From positions 1 through 15,553 of the forward strand of contig DATLUD010000063.1 in assembly GCA_035533275.1 (NCBI GenBank): a stretch of 15,553 nucleotides of DNA. Reading direction: 5' to 3'. A program made the position numbers and the translations under genes. The stretch comes from SCRA01 sp035533275. GTDB lineage: Bacteria; Vulcanimicrobiota; Vulcanimicrobiia; Vulcanimicrobiales; SCRA01. This document shows positions 7,276 to 14,052 of this stretch, one piece after another. The notes under the pieces were generated by a model. It was not told where the DNA came from, did not search any database, and worked only from the letters and a program-made list of their open reading frames with translations. How positions within the stretch are numbered: position 1 is the stretch's first letter; the number at the start of each line of letters is the position of its first letter.

Positions 7276-7638
7276 TCATCCCTCCAGCACGACGACGGCG
7301 CAGGCATTTCCCTTCGTGTGCGTGATGGCCAGGTGAAGAGAGCGCGCACCCCAGCGCTCCATGAGCGAGGCGCTCGTGCCGGTGAGCTCCAGCGTCGGCT
7401 TTCCGCTGCGCAGGTGGACGACGCCCGCCTCGCGCCACGGGATCCAGAAGCCGAATGCCTTGCGCGCGGCTTCCTTCGCGGCGAAGAATCCCGCCAGCCG
7501 TTCCTCTGGAAGCCGCTTGCGGTATGCATACTCCACCTCGTACGGCGTGTAGATCCGCCGGGCGAACCATTCCAGGCGGCGCTCGTCGAATCGGTAGCGA
7601 TCAACTTCCGCCAGGTCGATCCCCACGCCGAGGATCAC
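7276..7638 (-). CDS. acpS: Holo-[acyl-carrier-protein] synthase AcpS
   Basis: Transfers 4'-phosphopantetheine from CoA to acyl carrier protein, activating it for fatty acid synthesis. The sequence shows the family start VILGVGIDLAEVDR with the metal-binding Asp, then RIYTPYEVEYA, the signature FFAAKEAARKAFG with its Glu and Lys, and the C-terminal SLHLAITHTKGNACAVVV. GTG at 7638 gives 120 residues, normal for the family. An in-frame GTG at 7692 would add 18 unconserved residues and run over the start of the divergent amzA gene, so it is less likely. It is the first gene of a minus-strand operon with nnr and the acetyltransferase. Only 39 bases separate it from amzA, so divergent promoters must overlap or lie inside the neighbouring genes. 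Confidence 0.94.
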   Translation of the reverse strand: MILGVGIDLAEVDRYRFDERRLEWFARRIYTPYEVEYAYRKRLPEERLAGFFAAKEAARKAFGFWIPWREAGVVHLRSGKPTLELTGTSASLMERWGARSLHLAITHTKGNACAVVVLEG

Positions 7639-7677
7639 GCCGGGCGTCCCGAGAACCCCGCCCTTGCGAGGTGATGC

Positions 7678-8208
7678 GTGAGCCGAATCCACGTCGTCCC
7701 GATCAACGAGATCGATCCTACCTTTCTCTCCCGGCTCGCCCTCTGTCTGGAGGAGCGTTTTCTCTACGAGTTCGCGGTCGAGAAGAGTCTAGCGCTCTCG
7801 CCCGGCTCCATCAATCCTACCCGTAAACAGTTCTTCCTTAATACGATCGTCTCGAAGGTCCAGGCCGCCCGCCCGGGTCCCGGCCACGTCTTGGCGCTCA
7901 CGCACTTCGACCTCTACAAGACGTCCCACAACTTCATCTTCGGCGACGCCAACGAGCAGGAGCGGATCGCGGTGGTCTCGATGCACCGCCTCCGAACCGA
8001 CTTCTACGGTGAGAAGCCCGACGACAACGTCCTCTTCCAGCGCGCCCTCAAGGAGGCCGTCCACGAGCTGGGACACGCCTTCGGCCTGAAGCACTGCTAC
8101 AACGCGCGCTGCGTGATGTACTTCTCCAACTCGATCTACGACACGGACAACAAGCTCTCGCACTTCTGCGAGAGCTGCGATCGCCGCTCCCGGGCCAAGA
8201 CCCAGTGA
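7678..8208 (+). CDS. amzA: Archaemetzincin-type zinc metalloprotease
   Basis: A 176-residue metallopeptidase of the archaemetzincin family (MEROPS M54), common in archaea and vertebrates and patchy in bacteria. The full signature is present: H129-E130-x2-H133-x2-G136-x2-H139 bind the catalytic zinc, followed directly by C140-x4-C145-x-M147, where the Met gives the metzincin Met-turn. C164-x2-C167 completes a second, four-cysteine zinc site with C140 and C145. No signal peptide is visible, so it is probably cytoplasmic. The GTG start follows a good GAGG ribosome site (7668-7671). The stop overlaps the chemoreceptor start as GTGA, suggesting coupled translation. The natural substrate of this family is not well defined; aminopeptidase-like activity has been reported for some members. 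Confidence 0.95.
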   Translation: MSRIHVVPINEIDPTFLSRLALCLEERFLYEFAVEKSLALSPGSINPTRKQFFLNTIVSKVQAARPGPGHVLALTHFDLYKTSHNFIFGDANEQERIAVVSMHRLRTDFYGEKPDDNVLFQRALKEAVHELGHAFGLKHCYNARCVMYFSNSIYDTDNKLSHFCESCDRRSRAKTQ

Positions 8209-9827
8209 CGGCCGCCTCTCGCGCCCGCATGCCGCTGGCTCTCCGCGCGGCCGCCGTCGCCGCGGCCATCGCCGTGGCCGCCGCCGTCTACCGGCTCACG
8301 GCGCTGCCGGACGGCGGCATGCTCCTGGTAGCCGCGGCGGCCCTCGCCGGGGGCCTCTTGGGCTGGAGGGTGGGCACCATCGCGGCGCTGGTGTGCGCGG
8401 CGATCGATTGGCTGGTGGCGGGGCCGCTGCTGGGAGGCGGCTCAGCCGCAGCCGGCGCGGGGCTGGCGGCGCTGGCCGGCGTTGGCGCGGCGCTCGCCGC
8501 GGGGCTCCCGCGGACGGGTGCGGCGGAGGGTGAAGGGCGCGGCGACTCGGCGGCCTCGGCAGCCAGGCCCGCCCTGCAAACCGGCCTGGCGGCGCTGACA
8601 TCCGGCGTGCGCGACGTGGCCGCGGGCGATTTCACGAAGAACCTGGCCGTCCACGATTCCGGGCTCGCCGAGCTCTCCGTGGCGCTCAACAAGCTCATCT
8701 TCGGCATGCGCGAGTTCCTGGGGCGCCTGCGCGGCACCGTCGCCGAAGTCGGGAAGACCGGCGAGGAGCTCCACGGCTCCAGCAGCCACGCGCTCTCGAT
8801 CATCGAGGCCGGGCACGTCTCGCACGCGCAGTTGGAGGCGGGGATCCGCGAGCAGGTGGAGATCGTCGGGGCATCCGCGCGGAAGGTGGAGTCGCTGGTC
8901 GACGTGGTGCGCGGCATCGCCGCCGGCGCCGAGGAGCAGCGCCGCGACGTGGACCGTGCCATGGGGGCGTTGACGAACATGGCCGCCTCAATCGAGCAGG
9001 TCTCCGCTCAGGTGCAGAGCCTCTCGACGACCGCGTCGGCGACCTCCGGGATCGCCGAGAGCGGCGGAACCTCGATCCACGGCATCGTGGAAGGCATGCA
9101 GGCGATTCGCGCGACGATCGCCGCGATCGCCGCGGACATCGAGCAGCTCGGGCGCAATTCCGCGCAGATCGGCGAGATCATCGAGGTCATCGACGCCATC
9201 GCCGACCAGACGAACCTGTTGGCGCTGAACGCCGCGATCGAGGCGGCTCGTGCCGGCGAGCACGGGCGCGGATTCGCCGTGGTGGCCGACGAGATCCGCA
9301 AGCTGGCCGATCGCAGCTCCTCGGCCACCAAGGAGATCGCCGGCCACATCGGCTCCACGCAGAAGCTCATCGGCGGGGTGGTCGACTCGATGGGGCAGCT
9401 CACGCATCGCGCGGAGGAGGGGGTCGCCGGAACGCGCGCCGCGTCGGGAGCGCTGCGCGAGATCGTGGACGTGGTCATCGACGCCGGCCGCCAGATCCAA
9501 GCGATCTCCGGCGTTGCCCACCAGATGAGCGAGAACTCGTACGAGGTCATCCGCTCCTTGGAGCGCATCACCAAGGTGGTCGCGGAGAACGGCGAGCAAC
9601 TGCATGCCATCGCCGGACGCGCCGACGAAGTCTCGGGCGCCTTCTCCGAGATCGCCCAGATCGCGCAGAAGAACGCCGGCTCGGTGGAGGTCATCTCGTA
9701 CGTCAACGCCGAGATCTCCGGCGCGGGGAAGCAGATTCTGGCGTCCTCCGAGCGCATGAAGCGGCTTGGCGAGGAGAGCGCCGCGATGCTCGACCGCTAC
9801 ACCCTCACCGACCTGCGGGAGGCCTAG
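8205..9827 (+). CDS. Methyl-accepting chemotaxis protein without a periplasmic sensor domain
   Basis: A 540-residue membrane chemoreceptor. Residues about 8-105 form a hydrophobic Ala/Gly/Leu-rich block, probably three or four transmembrane helices with very short loops. A HAMP-like linker follows around GLAALTSGVRDVAAGDF. The rest is a long coiled-coil signalling domain whose hairpin tip (residues about 329-365, with IDAIADQTNLLALNAAIEAA and RGFAVVADEIRKLA) is strongly conserved and contacts CheA and CheW. There is no room for a typical extracellular ligand-binding domain, so it may sense membrane state or a cytosolic signal. No che genes are in the window. The GTG at 8205 overlaps the amzA stop (GTGA). 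A second possible start is ATG 8229, which has no better ribosome site. Confidence 0.92.
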   Translation: MTAASRARMPLALRAAAVAAAIAVAAAVYRLTALPDGGMLLVAAAALAGGLLGWRVGTIAALVCAAIDWLVAGPLLGGGSAAAGAGLAALAGVGAALAAGLPRTGAAEGEGRGDSAASAARPALQTGLAALTSGVRDVAAGDFTKNLAVHDSGLAELSVALNKLIFGMREFLGRLRGTVAEVGKTGEELHGSSSHALSIIEAGHVSHAQLEAGIREQVEIVGASARKVESLVDVVRGIAAGAEEQRRDVDRAMGALTNMAASIEQVSAQVQSLSTTASATSGIAESGGTSIHGIVEGMQAIRATIAAIAADIEQLGRNSAQIGEIIEVIDAIADQTNLLALNAAIEAARAGEHGRGFAVVADEIRKLADRSSSATKEIAGHIGSTQKLIGGVVDSMGQLTHRAEEGVAGTRAASGALREIVDVVIDAGRQIQAISGVAHQMSENSYEVIRSLERITKVVAENGEQLHAIAGRADEVSGAFSEIAQIAQKNAGSVEVISYVNAEISGAGKQILASSERMKRLGEESAAMLDRYTLTDLREA

Positions 9828-9888
9828 CCCGGGTCGGCATTCTCGGACCCTTCCCCCAAAATTCTCAGGGGCGCGGTATCTCTCAGCA

Positions 9889-11316
9889 ATGAAGCCCCGC
9901 ATCGTCGTCCTGGGTGCCGGTTTCGCCGGCCACACCGCGGCCCTTCACCTCTCGCGCATCCTCAAGGGACGCGCCGACCTCACCGTGGTGGCACCGGGCG
10001 ATCGGTTCACGTGGTTTCCCAGCTTGATCTGGGTCGGCACGGGGACGATGTCGCCGGAGGAGACGCACTTCGAGCTCGCTCCCGTCTACGAGCGCGTCGG
10101 TGCCGACTACGTGAACGGCCGCGCCGTCGAGATCCATCCGGATGTCGCCAAGGTCGTGGTCGAGCGCGCCGACGGCACGCGCAGCGACCTCTCGTACGAC
10201 TACTGCCTCAACGCCACCGGCCCATATCTGAACTTTGCCGGCACGCCCGGCCTGGGGCCCTCCACGGGCAACTCGCTGAGCGTCTGCTCGGTGGAGCACG
10301 CCGTCCAGACGCGCGAGCAGTATCTGCGGATCGTCGAGGACCTCAAGCTGGGCAAGCGGCGCCGGCTGCTGATCGGCATCGGCCATCCGGCAGCGACGTG
10401 CGAGGGCGCGGCGTTCGAGTATCTGATGAACGTCGACGCCGACCTGCGCCTGCGCGGGTTGCGCGACCATGCAGAGTTGACGTGGCTGACCAACGAGCCG
10501 GAGCCGGGCGACTTCGGCGTCGACGGGATCGAGGTGATGAAGCACGGATCCCTCTCCACCGGCGCGAGTTTGGTGCGCGGGCTTCTCGACGAGTCCGACG
10601 TGCGCATCCTGATGTCGGCCGGCATCACCAAAGTGGAGTCGGGGCGGGCCGACTACGAGCAGGCGGGATCGGATCCGTCATCGGTGGACTTCGACTTCGC
10701 GATGCTCATCCCGCAGTTCCGCGGCATCCCCATCAAGTACGTGGCCGCCGACGGCTCGGACATCACCAAGGAGATGACGCAGCCCAACGGCTTCATGAAC
10801 GTGGACGCCGACTACGCGCCCAAACCCTACGACCAGTACCGGGGAACCGACTGGCCTGCCACCTACCGCTCGCCCAAGTACGCCAACCTCTACGCGGCGG
10901 GCATCGCGTTCGCGCCGCCCCACCCGCTCTCGAAGCCGAAGAAGACGCCCAGCGGCAACGTGATCGTGGCTACCGTGCCGCGCACGGGCATGGCCGCCGG
11001 CATCATGGGACGCACCGTCGCCTACAACATCCTCGACCAGATCGAGGGGCGCGAGCCGAGCCACCACGCGCGCATGTCGGAGATCCCCGCCGCCTGCATC
11101 GCCTCGATGGGCAACTCCTTCTGGAAGGGCTCGGCGGCGTCGATCATCATGACGCCCGTGGCGCGCGACTTTCAGAAGTACCCCAAGTACGGGCGCGACC
11201 TCGCGCTTTGCGACATGGAGGTGGGCCTGGGCGGCGCCTGGACCAAGCGCGCGCTCCACAGCGCATTTCTCTACAAGCTGCAGGCGCGCCCGGGGTGGCC
11301 GCTGATCCCCGAATAG
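9889..11316 (+). CDS. sqr: Sulfide:quinone oxidoreductase-like FAD enzyme
   Basis: Probably a membrane-associated flavoprotein that oxidises sulfide to sulfur or polysulfide and passes electrons to quinone. The 475 residues begin with a FAD-binding Rossmann motif, VVLGAGFAGHTAALHL (GAGFAG at 9-14). The N-terminal block RFTWFPSLIWVGTG and the C-terminal SAFLYKLQARPGWPLIPE are typical of SQR. Three cysteines sit where SQR active-site cysteines are expected: Cys133 (SVCSVEHAVQT), Cys171 (ATCEGAAFEYL) and Cys403 (AACIASMGNSF). The first two agree with Acidianus SQR Cys129 and Cys178. The third is further downstream than Cys350 there, because this protein has an enlarged segment before it. Start is ATG 9889, 61 bases after the chemoreceptor; no strong ribosome site is seen. 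The mini-protein gene follows after 8 bases. A related flavocytochrome-c-like or NADH dehydrogenase function is less likely. Confidence 0.88.
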   Translation: MKPRIVVLGAGFAGHTAALHLSRILKGRADLTVVAPGDRFTWFPSLIWVGTGTMSPEETHFELAPVYERVGADYVNGRAVEIHPDVAKVVVERADGTRSDLSYDYCLNATGPYLNFAGTPGLGPSTGNSLSVCSVEHAVQTREQYLRIVEDLKLGKRRRLLIGIGHPAATCEGAAFEYLMNVDADLRLRGLRDHAELTWLTNEPEPGDFGVDGIEVMKHGSLSTGASLVRGLLDESDVRILMSAGITKVESGRADYEQAGSDPSSVDFDFAMLIPQFRGIPIKYVAADGSDITKEMTQPNGFMNVDADYAPKPYDQYRGTDWPATYRSPKYANLYAAGIAFAPPHPLSKPKKTPSGNVIVATVPRTGMAAGIMGRTVAYNILDQIEGREPSHHARMSEIPAACIASMGNSFWKGSAASIIMTPVARDFQKYPKYGRDLALCDMEVGLGGAWTKRALHSAFLYKLQARPGWPLIPE

Positions 11317-11324
11317 GATAGGCG

Positions 11325-11435
11325 ATGTCGAAGTTCTGGCGCTCGTTCATGCCGTATCAGCTTTGGCGCTTTCTGGTCATCAACACCAAGATGTACCTGA
11401 TCGCCAAGGGCATCATCGGCCCGAAGCACACGTAG
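11325..11435 (+). CDS. 36-residue basic, aromatic-rich mini-protein downstream of SQR
   Basis: A short open frame starts 8 bases after the SQR stop. An AGGA ribosome site (11315-11318) overlaps that stop with ideal 6-base spacing, which supports translation together with SQR. The product has 36 residues, four Trp/Tyr, three Phe, six Lys/Arg and no acidic residue. Its central part (residues 11-32, around YQLWRFLVINTKMYLIAKG) is amphipathic to hydrophobic, as in a peptide lying on or in the inner membrane. I recognise no named family. An accessory or membrane anchor for SQR is inference from position and composition. The frame ends 13 bases before the convergent birA stop. Confidence 0.65.
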   Translation: MSKFWRSFMPYQLWRFLVINTKMYLIAKGIIGPKHT

Positions 11436-11448
11436 GAACGCCGCCCCA

Positions 11449-12180
11449 TCACCGCAGCACGCGCGCGTCGGCGAGCGCGATCGTGCGCACGCGTCCGTTC
11501 TCCTCGGCTACGAGCGAGCCGTCGCCCGCGATGCTCCGCGCCACGACGCGGCGCGGAGCATGCTCGCCGTCGACGAGCACGTCATACGACGTGCCGTCGA
11601 GTTGCGCGTCGCGCTCCCAGCGGCGCGCGACGCCGTCGGGATCGTCGAGAGCGCGCAAACGCTCGTCATAGACGGCGAGCACGCTCTCGAGCAGACGCTC
11701 CGCGTCGATTGCCGGAGCCGCATCTGAGAGGAAGGCGGGAGGCGGCTCCACGGCTGCGGTCAGCGAGGCGTCGTCGGGGCGACGCACGTTCACGCCGCTT
11801 CCCACGCCCACCCACGCACGGGAGCCTTGGATGCGGCTGACGCAGAGGATGCCGCAGCACTTGCGTCCGTCGAGCAAGAGATCGTTCGGCCATGCGAGCG
11901 AGGGCGCGACTCCGCAGGCGCGGCGCACCGCTTCGCGGATCGCCAGCGACGCCCAGAACGTCACGCACCAGAGCGCGGAAGGCGCCACCGGCCGCGGAAG
12001 CGCCGTGGTGAAGAGCAGGCCGCTGCCGCGCGGGGCGATCCAGCGGCGTCCGGCGCGGCGTCCGCGCCCGGCCGTCTGGACCTCGGCCACGCGCACCACG
12101 CCGGCCGCCTCGGGACCCAGGCGCGGCGCGAGGTCGTCGTTGGTGCTTCCGGTCTCGGCCACGCGCTCGATCCGCCACAT
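11449..12180 (-). CDS. birA: Biotin--[acetyl-CoA-carboxylase] ligase BirA, class I (no HTH)
   Basis: Makes biotinyl-5'-AMP and attaches biotin to the carrier protein of acetyl-CoA carboxylase and related enzymes. The 243 residues lack the N-terminal DNA-binding domain of E. coli BirA, so this is a pure enzyme and not a bio-operon repressor. Motifs: ETGSTNDDL near the start, QTAGRGRRAGRRW (glycine-rich biotinyl-AMP loop, residues 36-47), WPNDLLLDGRKCCGIL with the conserved Lys107, VGVGSGVNV, and a small C-terminal SH3-like domain. The loop reads GRGRRAGR where E. coli has GRGRRGR, one extra Ala. The start is ATG 12180, just before WRIERVAETGSTN; the longer upstream frame is not conserved. It diverges from the glycosyltransferase gene across 71 bases. 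Confidence 0.93.
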   Translation of the reverse strand: MWRIERVAETGSTNDDLAPRLGPEAAGVVRVAEVQTAGRGRRAGRRWIAPRGSGLLFTTALPRPVAPSALWCVTFWASLAIREAVRRACGVAPSLAWPNDLLLDGRKCCGILCVSRIQGSRAWVGVGSGVNVRRPDDASLTAAVEPPPAFLSDAAPAIDAERLLESVLAVYDERLRALDDPDGVARRWERDAQLDGTSYDVLVDGEHAPRRVVARSIAGDGSLVAEENGRVRTIALADARVLR

Positions 12181-12224
12181 GACGGCGATGCTTCCCGCTG
12201 CGCGCAGACCTCCCTGGAGGGGCC

Positions 12225-12240
12225 GGGCGCGGGGGCGCCC
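12225..12240 (+). other. G/C stem-loop just upstream of the glycosyltransferase start
   Basis: A 6-bp stem (12225-12230 with 12235-12240) encloses a GGGG loop, 11 bases before the ATG at 12252. A shorter palindrome, CCTCC-CT-GGAGG, lies nearby at 12210-12221. Either could affect translation or be a binding site in the 71-base divergent region, but short G/C palindromes are expected by chance here. Confidence 0.2.
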
Positions 12241-12251
12241 AAGGGCGGGCC

Positions 12252-13541
12252 ATGAGCACGCAGCGCCCATTCGCGATCCTCTCGTTCGAAGGACCTGACC
12301 GCTACTCGCAGGCCGGCGGACTCGGCGTCCGCGTCACGGGCTTGGCCGAGGCGCTGGCCGAGCGCGGCCACGCGGTCGACCTGGTCTTCGTGGGCGACCC
12401 CGCGCTCCCGGCGGCGGAGGAGCCGCGCGCCAACCTCACCTGGCGCCGCTGGTGCCAGTGGATCTCGCAGTATCATCCCCTCGGCGTCTACGACGGCGAG
12501 GACGGGAAGGTCAACGACTACGCCTCCAGCGTGCCGCGCTTCATCGTGGAGGAGGTCGTGGCGCCGGCGCGCGCCCGTGGCGAGCGGGTGGTGGTGATGG
12601 CCGAGGAGTGGCACACGGTGCCCGCGGTGATCGCGCTGGACGCACTGCTGCGCGAGCGCGGTTGGCGCGGCGACGCAACCCTGCTCTGGAACGCCAACAA
12701 CACCTTTGGCTTCGAGCGCATCGACTGGCAGGGTCTGCAGCGCGCGGCCACGCTGACCACCGTCAGCAAGTTCATGAAGCACGCGATGTGGCAGATCGGC
12801 GTGAATCCGCTGGTGATCCCCAACGGGATCCCCGAGTTGTTGGTGGACGACCCTCCGGCCAAGGACGAGGTGCAGGCGCTGCGCGACGCGCTGGGCGATC
12901 ATGCACCGTTGCTGGCGAAGGTGGGGCGCTTCGATCCCGACAAGCGCTGGATCCAGGCGGTGGAGGCGACGGCGGTGCTCAAGGAGTGGGGCTTCCAGCC
13001 GCGCTTGGTGGTGCGCGGGGGTATCGAACCGCATGGGAGCGAGGTCTTCGCGCGCGCCAGCGAGCTGGGCTTGCAGGTGGAGGAGGTGCGCGTGGAGCGG
13101 CGCGACGATCCCGACGCCCTGCTGGTGGCGCTGGCCGCGGCGCGCGGCGACGTGCTCAATTTGGTGACCTTCCTCAGCGCCCGCGCGCTGCACACGCTCT
13201 ATGCCGCCGTCGACGCCGTGCTGGCCAACAGCGGCCGCGAGCCGTTCGGCTTGGTCGGCCTGGAGGTGATGGCCAGCCGGGGGCTGGCGGTGACGGGGTC
13301 CACGGGCGAGGAGTACGCGGAGCCGTTCGTCAATGCGATCGTGGTCGACACCGACGACGGCCGCGAGCTGGCGGCCTATCTGGCCCTGGTGGCCCGCGAC
13401 GAGCGCTTGGCTCGCCGGCTGCGCAAGATGGGGCGGCGCACCGCCAAGCGCTACACCTGGGACCACGTGGTGGACGCCTTGGGGTACAAGATCGCCGCCG
13501 TCGACGCGGAGCTGGGCGGCGGGCTTCCCGACCAGGAGTAG
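12252..13541 (+). CDS. Glycosyltransferase, GT-B fold, glycogen-synthase-like (GT4/GT5)
   Basis: A 429-residue nucleotide-sugar-dependent glycosyltransferase. The N-terminal block SQAGGLGVRVTGLAEALAERG resembles the acceptor-side motif of glycogen and starch synthases. The middle has the linker into the second domain with VIPNGIPE and KVGRFDPDKRW, the usual start of the GT4 donor-binding half. The C-terminal half has SGREPFGLVGLEVMASRG, which fits the E-x7-E donor-sugar motif. The length is close to glycogen synthase (about 470-480) but shorter, and the product could be glycogen, trehalose-like sugar or a surface glycan. No glgB, glgC or glgP neighbours are seen. It is followed after 30 bases by ndk. 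Start ATG 12252 has a weak GGGCGG ribosome site. Confidence 0.87.
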   Translation: MSTQRPFAILSFEGPDRYSQAGGLGVRVTGLAEALAERGHAVDLVFVGDPALPAAEEPRANLTWRRWCQWISQYHPLGVYDGEDGKVNDYASSVPRFIVEEVVAPARARGERVVVMAEEWHTVPAVIALDALLRERGWRGDATLLWNANNTFGFERIDWQGLQRAATLTTVSKFMKHAMWQIGVNPLVIPNGIPELLVDDPPAKDEVQALRDALGDHAPLLAKVGRFDPDKRWIQAVEATAVLKEWGFQPRLVVRGGIEPHGSEVFARASELGLQVEEVRVERRDDPDALLVALAAARGDVLNLVTFLSARALHTLYAAVDAVLANSGREPFGLVGLEVMASRGLAVTGSTGEEYAEPFVNAIVVDTDDGRELAAYLALVARDERLARRLRKMGRRTAKRYTWDHVVDALGYKIAAVDAELGGGLPDQE

Positions 13542-13571
13542 GGTGGGGTCGCTCCGTACCTCCGTCGGGTT

Positions 13572-14030
13572 ATGGCACACGAACGAACTCTCATCCTCTG
13601 CAAGGCCGACGCGGTGGCGCGCGGCCTGGTCGGGGAGATCATCGCGCGCTTCGAGCGCCGCGGCTACACCATCACGGGACTGAAGATGCTCAAGGTGCCG
13701 GGGGAGCTGGCCAAGCGTCACTACGCCGAGCACGAGGGGAAGCCGTTCTTCGCAGGCCTCGTCGAGTACATCACCGGCGCGCCGATCGTGGCGATGGTGG
13801 TGGAGGGCTCGGATGCCGTCGAAGGATGCCGCTCCACCATCGGCGCCACCAATCCCATCAAGGCTGCGCCGGGCTCCATCCGCGGCGACTTCGGCCAGAC
13901 CATCGGCCGTAATCTCGTGCATGGCAGCGATTCGCCGGCCAGCGGCGAGCGTGAGGTGAGCCTCTGGTTCACGCCCGAGGAGCTCTACCCGCGCGATCAC
14001 GACCAGAAGGAGTGGCTCGTCTCGGCGTAA
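13572..14030 (+). CDS. ndk: Nucleoside diphosphate kinase
   Basis: Exchanges the terminal phosphate between nucleoside triphosphates and diphosphates through a phosphohistidine, balancing NTP pools. The 152 residues match the family. The catalytic His117 is in the signature NLVHGSDS. Lys11 and Tyr51 (KRHYAEH) and the GATNPIKAAPGSIRGDFG block that shapes the nucleotide site are present. The usual N-terminal KPDAV reads KADAV, a mild substitution. A C-terminal extension after WFTPEEL (YPRDHDQKEWLVSA) is somewhat longer than in E. coli Ndk. The gene lies 22 bases before eno and 30 after the glycosyltransferase, so the three may be one transcript. Confidence 0.97.
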   Translation: MAHERTLILCKADAVARGLVGEIIARFERRGYTITGLKMLKVPGELAKRHYAEHEGKPFFAGLVEYITGAPIVAMVVEGSDAVEGCRSTIGATNPIKAAPGSIRGDFGQTIGRNLVHGSDSPASGEREVSLWFTPEELYPRDHDQKEWLVSA

Positions 14031-14052
14031 CGCCGGGGAGCGAGGAGTGAGG

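Noticed and set aside
7639..7692. N-terminal extension of AcpS from GTG 7692
   Set aside because: The added residues are not conserved in AcpS and would overlap the start of the divergent amzA gene. GTG 7638 gives the normal family N-terminus.
9831..9855. Possible terminator after the chemoreceptor gene (GGGTC/GACCC stem)
   Set aside because: A 5-bp stem with a 10-base loop followed by TTCCCCC has no T run, so it is unconvincing as a Rho-independent terminator.
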